Shown in pieces: positions 8,790-15,619 of a DNA stretch of 15,619 bases. This DNA comes from Jimgerdemannia flammicorona (taxonomy: Eukaryota > Mucoromycota > Endogonomycetes > Endogonales > Endogonaceae): positions 1 to 15,619 of the forward strand of contig RBNI01003554.1 of assembly GCA_003990745.1 (NCBI GenBank). Direction: 5' to 3'. The translations under genes were made by a program, and so were the position numbers. The notes beneath the pieces were generated by a model that was given only the letters and a program-made list of their open reading frames with translations, was not told where the DNA came from and did no database searches. Positions within the stretch are counted from its first letter, which is position 1, and each line of letters begins with the position of its first letter.

Positions 8790-9649
8790 TTGAATAAAGT
8801 TTTGAATATCTTTTAGTCATAATATAATCCAGGCCATCTAATGTAAAAGCTTGTGAAGAAATTAAGATAATCAATAGTTACTTATACATTTAGTAAATAT
8901 CTCATCTTTTATAACCAGTATGATGACTTGTAGTTATTAGGGGCTCTGTAAAAGGGAATATGTATATAGTCAATTATATCAATGATACTAAAGAGTCTAG
9001 CAAGCTTTTCAAATCCAGCATGAACCTTGAGACATCATTGATTCTGAGGTCATTGTATATATTTTATACCAAGATTATCAATAATTATAGTAATTGATCA
9101 TGTACAGTATGATTCAACAGAGCTCTCAGATATTCTGAATAAGATAGCCAGTTCAATATGTGTCATTAGTCCACTAAGGTGTTTAAGAAGAACTGTAACT
9201 TGAATATTGACTAGAGCTTGAGAGTTGGTTGAATTGTTCTGAAATATAGTATGGTTTTCTATTTCTGAAACTAATTTATTAAATATAGCTCTACTCATCC
9301 ATAGAATCTCCCAACACTTTTTTTCATTGTACTTTGGGAGGATATCATAGAGCCAGTAAGAAGATGTTGGAGTTGCTGAAGCTCGAGGAGGTCGCATTGA
9401 TGCTATATATAATAATGGTCCTGTGTTGATAGCAAATCTTATGAGCTCAACATCCTCTAATTCTTCTTTATCTTCTTATTCCTCTTCTTTATCTTCTGAT
9501 TCCTCTTCTTTATCTTCTGATTCCTCTTCCATAGATTCGTCAGAGTCGGATGTTGCTTGTTCTTCCTTGTCATCGTTGATCATATCTATTGTATCTATTG
9601 TAGCTTGTATGCCCATAAACATCGCTACTTCTATAAGTGCGGGATCCAT
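8790..9649 (-). pseudogene. Decayed PIF/Harbinger-type (HARBI1-like, DDE_Tnp_4) transposase
   Basis: One minus-strand frame runs without frameshift from ATG 9649 to about 8790, with seven in-frame stops: TAA at codon 58, three TGA just after YCT (about 9098-9035), and three later TAA. The N-terminus (codons 1-84) is short and acidic. Codons about 97-180 match the conserved N-terminal region of fungal Harbinger-like transposases: ILPKYNEKKCWEILWMSRA, a run of the form F..L...IE.H..F, then IQVTVLLKHLSG and IAILFRIS-like sequence before SVESYC. The catalytic region follows: IIDYIHIPFYRAP (first Asp, codon 227, 8969-8971), NV-stop-VTID (second Asp, codon 260, 8870-8872) and FYIRWPGLYYD-stop-KIFK, the usual 'GWPGS..D...F' block. 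The third acidic residue and C-terminus are missing, and the frame runs into low-complexity DNA at 8789. The transposase would cut and paste its element together with a Myb/SANT partner, which is not seen here. Terminal inverted repeats were not found. Non-functional as it stands. Confidence 0.85.
9462..9530 (-). repeat. 21-bp tandem repeat coding an acidic heptapeptide
   Basis: Three copies of TCTTCTTTATCTTCTGATTCC (plus strand) begin at 9462, 9483 and 9504. On the minus strand each encodes a Glu/Ser/Asp/Lys heptapeptide (EESEDKE) near the N-terminus of the transposase relic. The copy nearest the catalytic region carries TAA where the others have TCA, giving the codon-58 stop. That is a C-to-A change, unlike the C-to-T changes elsewhere, or the position held another codon before. 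Confidence 0.8.
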
Positions 9650-9843
9650 TGGTTAATCGGATGCGGATAGATGCCGTCTTCCTTAAATGTACCTGAATCC
9701 ATGCTTTTGAAATTGTACGATGGTATGAATCGATCATTGGAAATATGCTCTTCATCTTATTCAGCTTCCACAAGTATTGTTTGTGAATTTACATATTCTG
9801 TATATGACACCCCGGAATCATGAACGCTGGGAGTGGTGTTGGA
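9650..9843. other. Junction between the AT-rich block and ordinary DNA
   Basis: CpG becomes common here and base composition is balanced. It should contain the 5' flank of the transposase relic and the 3' untranslated region of the rhodanese gene, the two lying in the same direction. I see no clear inverted repeat, target-site duplication or RNA gene. Confidence 0.4.
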
Positions 9844-10415
9844 TTATTTGCGTTCTTCCTTGGGCATCTCAATCTCAAAACCTTCCTTCTTCCACCCATC
9901 AAACCCATCCCTCAAACTCAAAATCCTCTCCTTCGCATACCCCAACCTGATCAACCCTTCCGCCGCCAAGATGCTCCGCATGCCACCCGCGCAATACACC
10001 ACGATGGGTCGCTCAGATTCCACGCTCACCACCTTCTCCACATCCCGTTCCAGCAACCCGCGCGAAAGGCACACGGCGTGCGGGATCTTGCCTTCCGCGT
10101 GTTCGGATGACTCACGAACATCGATCACCACAGGCCACATCGAGGTGGCTTGGAGTGTGGCACGGAGGTCGGACGGAGTAATTTCATGGATAGGGACTGT
10201 GGCTTGGATGTGATTGACAAGGTCGCCGTACCGGCTATTGAAGAAGGACGTCTGCGTTCGGAGGAAAAGACAATGAATGGGTTTGCGGTTCGGAACGAGA
10301 AACCCAAAAAGGTCACATCCTTCCTTATGTTGGGCAACACCAACTCCTTCCATACCTGCGTGAAAGTCCGCACGGCTTGGAGGCGGTAATTGACACTCGA
10401 CAGAGTTCGCAACAT
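9844..10415 (-). CDS. Single-domain rhodanese (sulfurtransferase), probably mitochondrial, two exons
   Basis: Exon 1 is 10415-10356 and exon 2 is 10251-9844. The 104-nt intron (10355-10252) has GTATGG at its donor and CGCAG at its acceptor, in phase 0. The joined product is 155 aa. Residues 1-20 (MLRTLSSVNYRLQAVRTFTQ) hold three Arg, hydroxyl residues and no acidic residue, as expected of a mitochondrial presequence. A rhodanese fold follows: VVIDVRE at 61-67, the active-site loop CAGGMRS at 107-113 (C107 carries the persulfide; form C-x-x-G-x-R-S), and GFDGWKKEGF near 136-145. Such proteins move sulfane sulfur to thiophilic acceptors such as cyanide, thiols or sulfur-carrier proteins; the natural acceptor is not predictable. 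Start choice: an in-frame ATG also exists at 10469 and would add 18 residues, but it lies only 8 bp from a TGACGTCA site and spoils the leader, so 10415 is preferred. An ATG inside the intron (10353) also opens the rhodanese frame without a leader. Nothing in the domain is broken. Confidence 0.88.
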
Positions 10416-10476
10416 GATGTGTGATTTATGGAATGACGCGATTGAGATTGAATCCAGATGCCGTGTCACGTATGGA

Positions 10477-10484
10477 TGACGTCA
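10477..10484. promoter_or_regulatory. Perfect TGACGTCA (CRE/ATF-type bZIP) site
   Basis: The palindrome TGACGTCA lies 62 bp upstream of the preferred rhodanese start codon. This is the consensus for CREB/ATF-family bZIP factors, which in fungi include Atf1-type stress regulators. Position and perfect match suggest control of the rhodanese gene by stress or nutrient signals, but that is inference. It also sits just 3' of the small open frame that ends at 10489. Confidence 0.5.
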
Positions 10485-10488
10485 CCGT

Positions 10489-10683
10489 CTAATTAGTCGC
10501 ATCATACCCTACGCCCATGAGAAGTCGCGAGAGGGAAGCGAAAGCAAGAGTTTTAAGGGAAGCATAGGTGGTATATGGGCGCTGTGGTCGAATTATAGGG
10601 TATTCTCCTTCCGGACTGAACTCGGAAGGTTTGTTTTGTGTCTGGAACACTTTCAAAAAATCGTATACGTATTTGCGATCCAT
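10489..10683 (-). CDS. Possible small protein, 64 codons, unrecognised
   Basis: The frame starts MDRKYVYDFLKVFQTQ, contains RPQRPYTTYASL and an Ala/Leu-rich helical stretch (KTLAFASLSRLLMGVGYD), and stops at 10489, about 70 bp upstream of the rhodanese start and in the same direction. There is no domain I recognise. It could be a real small gene, one exon of a longer one (CACAG lies just upstream of its ATG, near 10686, and could be an acceptor), or chance open sequence in the rhodanese leader or promoter. Its composition is compatible with coding, but nothing else supports it. Confidence 0.22.
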   Translation of the reverse strand: MDRKYVYDFLKVFQTQNKPSEFSPEGEYPIIRPQRPYTTYASLKTLAFASLSRLLMGVGYDATN

Positions 10684-11300
10684 ACTGACTGTGGTGGGTT
10701 ATTAATATTGTTTGTCCCAAGATATAGAACCAATTGTGTAAACCATGCGAAATTGAAGACTTTCCAACAGGTCATTCATCATGTCAACCACAGCACAGCA
10801 CAACACACCCACCACATCACAGACGGACATGAAAGTATCAATGATGAAACGGAAAAATGAACTTCAGCTAGATGCACAGGTTGGGTATAAGATACATTTA
10901 GTGGGAGGATAACATAATATACGAAGAAACGGTACAATATAAGGGGAGATCAATATAAGCCCGGTCGAGGATTACACGAGATGGGATCAGGATCGAGTGA
11001 GATTGTACGGCAAAGCCCCAACCAATTTACGAATGACACCAAGACGAATCCCTTGCCCAACCCTTCCGAAAACAAACTTCAAGTTGTGCCCAAAACCCAG
11101 AAAAATCCTCGACATCGAAAACACGTCAATGCATCCATCCTACCCACTACCACCTCATCGTGGTCACAAGCGTCACAGCAGACCTGCAATCATCGCGCGG
11201 ACCTCGACGAAGGATGCTCCCCACTTCCCGCCGAAATTAGCCCTTCTCAACGTCACACACAGCACACACACAATGATTGATGTATCGCCTCGGCGCCCAC
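10684..11300. other. Intergenic region between the EF-hand gene and its downstream neighbours
   Basis: This stretch follows the stop codon of the EF-hand gene and precedes the 64-codon frame and the rhodanese gene, all on the minus strand. It should hold the 3' UTR of the first and promoter elements for the second. Two overlapping plus-strand frames (10981-11280 and 10997-11314) are Thr/Pro/Asn/His-rich with no family pattern, and I do not take them as genes. A short CA-rich tract (CACAGCACAGCACAACACAC) sits at 10789-10808 and another (CACACACAGCACACACA) near 11253-11271. Confidence 0.45.
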
Positions 11301-13480
11301 TCATGGCTGTATGAACGCATGCAGGCTGCTATGGCTTATCCCCCTCGACAACCTATGCCGATTTCCGAACGGATTATCGAACGGGCTCGGGGCTTTGGTC
11401 GTCGGGCTGCCGGTGCTCGAGTTCGACCGCGACCTGCTGCCCGATGTCGGCGACCCGGCCATGCCGTCGCCAGCGAGGGCGGTGTCGAGCCCCTGTTGGG
11501 CATGCGCGTGCAGGGTTTCGAGGAGGTCGACCTGCGATAGGCGGAAGGAAGATCGTTGCGAGAGACGGTTAGGCGAGCCGGCACGGAAGGAGCGGATGGA
11601 CGCGGGGCGCGAGGGCGGAGAGGGTTGTGTTGAGAGGTCGTGCTCTGCGAGGAATTGTTCGAGGAAATCGACAATCAGGGGTTCCTTCATGGCGGAGAGT
11701 TTGTATTCATGAAGACTCTGTAGGTGTAGGATGAATGGGCTTCAGAATCAAGTGTCTTTCATAATGGCAAGAATGAATATTTCCCATACATTCGATATCG
11801 TGAACGTACCAGCCTGCCATCGCCGTTAATATCGAGATCCTCGAACATACGGTGCACCAACTCGCGAATTTCTAATGATCGATCCTCATCATCAAATACC
11901 ATGGACTATGGTTGATGAAGTTTGTTTGCGAGAGTCGTATAGGAAAAGTTGTTGTAAAGAGAGAGTGCGCAAATATGTCGGTTAGTAGGTTTGTTAAATT
12001 AATTTTGATGGATACTGAATTTCCGTATTCGCAATGAACTGTTGGTGTACGGCAAAGTAACCCCATCGTCCAAAAACGCAATGATAAGCCAACCCAAACT
12101 TCAAGCAGAAAATAATGGACGTTATACATGTTATAAATGGTCACGACGTGTGTTTAATAGGCAAAACAGTATTTTGTCCCCTCATAAATCCGCCGAAACA
12201 CAAAGGAGGAAAATGGAAATATACACGAAAATGCACGAAATGCCAAGAGAAAAGATAACCATAGGGAGGGGCGGAATGTCGGAACAAACAAATAAAAAGA
12301 AGAAAAAAAAAAAAAAAAAAGAGAAAAACCAAACTCAGCGGGTAAAAGATAATAGTAAACGTACCAATTGAGTCATTACGCGTTCCAGTTCCGGTTGAGT
12401 TATGAAGCCGTCATGATCAACATCGTAAAGCTTGAAAGAAACTGAGGTGACATTAAGAGTAGCTTGTGAGATAAGTTCCAGATACATGATATCGAATGCA
12501 AATGGTACGATGTTCAAAGTAGCCAACATGATAATGAAAATGAGATTGAGAAATTGAACATGAAACGTACGCACAAGCTTCTCCTCCGGCGTGCCTTTCA
12601 TGAACACGCTCAGGCCGTCAACGAGTTCCCTGTTATTATAAGTATATGCAAATGTTTAATAAAATAAAAATCACGAGGACATAACTCAAAAAACGCAGAA
12701 ATTCCCCGAGTCGCTAAGCTGCCTTTGGGGTATTTTCGTCATCATGGTTCCATTGCAATAGACTATTTCTGGCTTACGCCGGTTGTCACACGATTCCAGT
12801 GATTAAGAAGTAAATTCATGAAACTCACCGAAAGTCGATCGACTTGTTATTATCGGCGTCAAACGCAGAGTATAGCCGTGCCAAAAAGGCGTCATCGCCT
12901 GGGGTAACCGTGGGAACATATTTCTTTACGGTCTAGAAGGGAGTTGGACGCGTTCGAGATGAAACGAAGGTGGCACAGAGAAAAGGAGGGATAATTGCGG
13001 AAAAGTAAGCAAGCATTGCGCTTCTAACAAAGGCACAAAGGGTGGCAGTCATCCGCACAATGGGCTTTAACCGAAAAGAGCAAAGGCAGCGAGATGTACT
13101 AGCGTTTGCACGCTATTTAGGGCGAATGAACACCAAGCATTTCGCTTGGGCCAAAACCAGTGTAGTATACCCACCCGTTTGAACTGTTCTTCCGTAATTT
13201 CGTTAGTCTGTGCGTCTCCAGTGCCGACGATGTTTTCGAATTCGTGTCTAAGGTGGTTGATTTCTTTGGCAGTGACTATGGAATGGACAGGATGCAAAGA
13301 CAGGAAAGGAGAGAGGAGACGTGTATGAGTCTCCGGGCAAAATAGCCGGGGTTTCCCATTGGGGGGTTACAAGAGGCGCTTGTGAGGCTGTCTGAGACAG
13401 ATGGGAAGAGATGAGGCCCAACACATACAGTGAGTCGAGCGAGCCAAGGCGGCGTTCTCTTTGCTCTTGGCTTGACCCAT
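11301..13480 (-). CDS. N-myristoylated-type EF-hand calcium sensor with long disordered tail, seven exons
   Basis: Exons (minus strand): 13480-13429, 13275-13175, 12932-12829, 12629-12571, 12441-12365, 11905-11810, 11717-11301. They total 906 nt and encode 301 aa. Introns are 153, 242, 199, 129, 459 and 92 nt; donors are GTATGT, GTGGGT, GTGAGT and three GTACGT, and all acceptors are TAG or CAG. The frame is kept throughout. The N-terminus MGQAKSK fits the myristoylation signal (Gly2, Ser6, Lys7), suggesting membrane attachment. Residues 20-51 form a degenerate EF hand. Canonical 12-residue loops follow at 76-87 (DADNNKSIDFRE, Lys in place of the usual Gly), 112-123 (DVDHDGFITQPE) and 156-167 (DINGDGRLSLHE). 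This four-hand layout, first hand dead, is that of the calcineurin B / NCS / CBL / calaxin superfamily; GLSVFMKGTPEEKLVLSFKL and the spacing look most like calaxin- or CBL-type members, but I cannot choose. Residues about 190-301 are Ser/Pro/Arg-rich, probably disordered and phosphorylatable, and unusual for the superfamily. The plus-strand frames over exon 7 and intron 5 are shadows. Confidence 0.88.
11906..12364 (-). other. Long intron 5 of the EF-hand gene (459 nt)
   Basis: This is several times longer than the shorter introns in the gene and begins GTACGTTTAC and ends CATAG. On the coding strand it carries a long T run interrupted by C, at about 12296-12330. The exons on either side join in phase 0 and give a continuous helix between EF hands 3 and 4, so no missing exon is needed. 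The open frames inside it on either strand are dominated by the homopolymer and basic residues, and I do not call them genes. Confidence 0.6.
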
Positions 13481-13533
13481 TTGGTTTCTTGTGGTGAAAG
13501 ATAGTAGGGGTAGAGGGGGGGGGTTTCTTGTTC

Positions 13534-13556
13534 GGAGCAGAGAAGAAGAAGAGGAT
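13534..13556 (-). promoter_or_regulatory. CT-rich tract upstream of the EF-hand gene
   Basis: On the coding strand this reads CATCCTCTTCTTCTTCTCTG, about 55-75 bp before the start codon. Pyrimidine-rich tracts just upstream of transcription or translation starts are common in fungal promoters. A run of nine G on the plus strand (near 13515-13523) lies between it and the start codon. Confidence 0.35.
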
Positions 13557-13573
13557 GTGTTTTTTGCGACACC

Positions 13574-13605
13574 GCAATAATTGTAATGGACTGGGTAATT
13601 ATTGC
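13574..13605. promoter_or_regulatory. Perfect 9-bp inverted repeat upstream of the EF-hand gene
   Basis: GCAATAATT (13574-13582) and AATTATTGC (13597-13605) are exact reverse complements separated by 14 bp, centred about 110 bp upstream of the EF-hand start codon. The spacing suits a dimeric regulator or a small hairpin. No specific factor is recognised. Confidence 0.3.
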
Positions 13606-14799
13606 AAGGTTTATGTGACTGTAGCGGCAGACGCTAAAATTAGGAATGGCTCATGCAACACACAGTAGTGTGCCCAGCCCACGGAACCGCACCGCGAAAG
13701 GCTCCGCTTGAATTGTGATAAATGCCCTGTTTCCACGTTGTCGCCCATGTTGAGAGGCTTACCTACTTATTATTTCCGCTGACAGGCTTTCCCCGATCAC
13801 AACAAACACCACCTACCCCCCCCCCCAACAAATGCATAAGTAATATCCCGCTTCTCCGTACCCTCTTCGTCCCTGTGCTTCACACCCCCTTATTATTCGT
13901 CCGTTCCAAATTTGGCATATCCAACAAAGCAGTCACCATCATCACGACCGCCACTCTGCGAAAATGCCCCAGACTCCCGATAATGCCATCCCGTCAATTG
14001 CCTATGGTATTCGTCCACTGAAAACCAGCGCGTGTCTTGTGTGGTCATGCACCTCTTGCGGTCTAGAAGCAACGAGACAATTGCTCGATGGCGCGCCCAA
14101 ATCCGCGTGTTGATGCGCCGTAAATGGCCCCGTGAAAATTCTGGATCACGCGGGTTATGTTCGGGTAGGGGCGTGAGTCACGGAGAGCATTCGTTACGTC
14201 ATCGCTTACTTCAATGATGGTATTTGCGAAGGAGCCATCTGGAAACATAACGGATTAAACCATGTACATTCCCCCCCCCCCTTCCCCCCATCCCCAAAAA
14301 ATCGCCAAAGGGGATGAAATGAGAAGGGTGTGGCCTCTTTCTGACGACGGTTGAAGGCTTGGTCATGGTGGTCAAGTACTGTACTTCTACAATAGTCGAT
14401 GATGTGCCAATGATTCTCCAAAAAGAAATTGTGGCGGAAACAGCTTGGCGATTGACGAAATCTACATTGTTGAAATGCGAAATCACATGTTCACATATCT
14501 CCCTACACCAGCTACAGCTTTAATTTAGAACAACGTTGCGAACAATCTATTCTCGGTACACAATTTGCCTTAATGTATAGACCCAAGGCAAACGATGGCA
14601 TTTTTAACTATCCTGTGCTCAATTTCTTTTGCTTTCTGTCACTCAAAACGAGCGGGAACCAACAAGCGAGTTTCCTACCTGGACATGGTCATTTAACTTA
14701 GAATTATTACTGGATGAACACCTAAAGAAAATGTTGCCCAACCAAAACAAGAATAGAGTCTTTCTGGGTCAACGATTCAACACTCCGTTTCCTTGATAG
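13606..14799. other. Upstream region of the EF-hand gene, with unresolved coding-like pieces
   Basis: No gene can be named. On the minus strand two overlapping frames around 13930-14250 look partly protein-like: one from ATG 14248 (MFPDGSFANTIIEVSDDV...) stopping at 14063, and another reading INTRIWARHRAIVSLLLDR and onward to tandem stops near 13905. AG and GTAAG signals near 14232 and 14208 would allow splicing, and a minus-strand frame at 14486-14390 (AVSATISFWRIIGTSSTIVE) could be an upstream exon. Strand and exon structure cannot be settled by eye. Homopolymer C runs occur near 13817-13827 and 14271-14281. Confidence 0.25.
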
Positions 14800-14955
14800 C
14801 ACACTAATTGGTCGTACACGGTGTTACTATGGCGTAAACGTGACCATTTGGAAAGTATAAGCCTGCATCCACAGGTTTTCATTGTTCTAATGAGGGAACA
14901 ATACCGTAATCGAAGAATTCGTGATAATCGGAAATTTGCTCATTCCCCAGGATGA
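14800..14955 (+). other. Coding-like plus-strand piece, possible exon, unrecognised
   Basis: A frame of 51 codons opens after a TAG at 14797-14799 and ends at TGA 14953-14955. It reads LLWRKRDHLESISLHPQVF and then MREQYRNRRIRDNRKFAHS, which looks like real protein, but there is no ATG before the middle. CCCAG at 14946-14950 followed by a short GATGACGAAGCATTAATG piece and GTATGT at about 14973 could be splice signals leading to another open stretch near 15044-15170. The opposite strand also has protein-like frames here, so the call is weak. Confidence 0.17.
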
Positions 14956-15619
14956 CGAAGCATTAATGTTTGGTATGTCAGAGAACTCATCCAACAATCC
15001 CATGCCATACGACGATATTACCTCTTGAACCCAGATAACCGCCCGTTTGTCGAGTCAGACCATCTCCTTAAAGGTCCCACAAACCACAGACCCGTATGTA
15101 CTTTGTTCCTCGGTCTTCTCGGATGTGCCGGAAAGCGCCTTGCTCTCATGTGGCATGTTGCTCGCGGATACCTATATTAATTTTCACATGGATGAGGTAA
15201 GAGTGCGTAACTCGGTGAGAAGCAATGGAAACGCCTCTTTTCCGTATATATAAATAAATAAAAAGGCAGGCAAATTTGCATGTATATCGTGTTGCACTAA
15301 GGGATATATATTTGGCCTTTTCTTTTTTTTTTAAAAAAAAAAATTTTTTAATCCGAATCTCTGAGATGGGCTAGCTGAATGCTGGTGCAAAAGAGCCAGG
15401 GTAAGCGAGAAACACCTACACGCAGGCGATATCGAGGTAGGCGAGCACCAACTTGAGCAACAGTCTTCCTAGATTGTCGACAATCATGATGAAGGTGACG
15501 GTCGGCCTAGCTATAGGCCAGTGGTTCGACGGACACGGGATAAGGTATATGGAGTTGAGTTTGTCTTTGAGCAGCGCTGGATGAATATCATGATTCATTC
15601 TATTTCTATTTTTTTTTTT
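14956..15619. other. Right end of window, no confident gene
   Basis: A plus-strand frame at 15047-15253 and a second frame over 15040-15180 are open but match nothing I know. A minus-strand frame of 60 codons (15598-15416, beginning MNHDIHPALLKDKLNSIY) may be the start of something or chance. The interval 15318-15350 is T-rich then A-rich then T-rich, forming a self-complementary tract. Two compact palindromes lie at 15472-15485 and 15504-15519. Confidence 0.3.
15472..15519. repeat. Two adjacent palindromes
   Basis: GATTGTCGACAATC (15472-15485) is a perfect 14-bp palindrome. Nineteen bases further on, GGCCTA and TAGGCC (15504-15509 and 15514-15519) form a 6-bp inverted repeat around GCTA. 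ATCATGAT occurs at 15483-15490 and again near 15586-15593. These could be protein-binding sites or chance; the flanking frame is not a secure gene. Confidence 0.4.

Noticed and set aside
8542..8793. Ser/Phe/Leu-rich plus-strand ORF
   Set aside because: It is a shadow of the pyrimidine-rich low-complexity tract downstream of the transposase relic, with no family features.
9833..10389. Plus-strand ORFs over the rhodanese gene
   Set aside because: They are antisense to a well-supported rhodanese with intact active-site loop and consistent splice sites.
10981..11314. Two overlapping plus-strand ORFs of about 100 codons
   Set aside because: They overlap each other, have Thr/Pro/His/Asn-rich composition and no recognisable domain, and lie in the 3' flank of the EF-hand gene.
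11277..11712. Plus-strand and third-frame minus ORFs over the last EF-hand exon
   Set aside because: The frame beginning SLHEY at 11717 completes the last EF loop across the intron. The others are shadows of the GC-rich Ser/Pro/Arg tail.
12042..12371. Plus-strand ORF of 109 codons ending in poly-Lys
   Set aside because: It lies in intron 5 of the EF-hand gene and its end is encoded by the A-run.
15520..15530. tRNA B-box-like GGTTCGACGG
   Set aside because: The box lacks the closing CC and there is no matching A box or cloverleaf around it. No tRNA was found elsewhere in the window.

Overview
The window looks like a piece of a fungal nuclear genome. The evidence is two host genes interrupted by spliceosomal introns (92 to 459 nt, GT...AG), a single-domain rhodanese with a mitochondrial-type leader, and a decayed PIF/Harbinger transposase of the kind common in fungi. 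I cannot place the phylum. The sequence is in two parts that differ sharply in base composition.

Positions 1 to about 9,650 are an AT-rich block of decayed mobile and repetitive DNA. CpG is almost absent: by eye I find about three in the first 9,360 bases. Several long stretches still read as protein once stop codons are ignored, and nearly all those stops are TAA, TAG or TGA where Gln or Trp would fit. That is what C-to-T hypermutation (RIP or methyl-cytosine deamination) leaves behind. The relics are a weak retrotransposon Gag-like piece at the left edge (minus), an unrecognised protein at 1,194-1,705 (minus), a run of plus-strand relics from 3,785 to 6,622 (a repeat-containing N-region, a coiled-coil with a Ser/Asn tail, and two more pieces), and the Harbinger transposase at 8,790-9,649 (minus). 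Between them lie tandem arrays: 35-bp units at 1,059, 12-bp units at 2,484, 9-bp units at 6,660-7,140, and a ~265-bp coding-like unit at 7,141-8,233.

Positions about 9,650-15,619 have ordinary base composition and abundant CpG. Two convincing genes lie here, both on the minus strand. One (9,844-10,415, two exons, 155 aa) is a probable mitochondrial rhodanese with an intact active-site loop. A perfect TGACGTCA bZIP site lies about 60 bp upstream of its start. The other (11,301-13,480, seven exons, 301 aa) is an N-myristoylation-type EF-hand calcium sensor with three canonical EF loops, one degenerate EF hand and a long disordered Ser/Pro/Arg-rich tail. A 64-codon open frame (10,489-10,683, minus) may be a small gene or only leader sequence. 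From 13,481 to the right end I see a probable promoter and scattered short coding-like pieces, but no gene I can name.

The two host genes show no sign of working together. The main biological interest is the heterochromatin-like block, its sharp edge inside the transposase relic, and the calcium sensor with its unusual tail. I found no support for a new multi-gene system.
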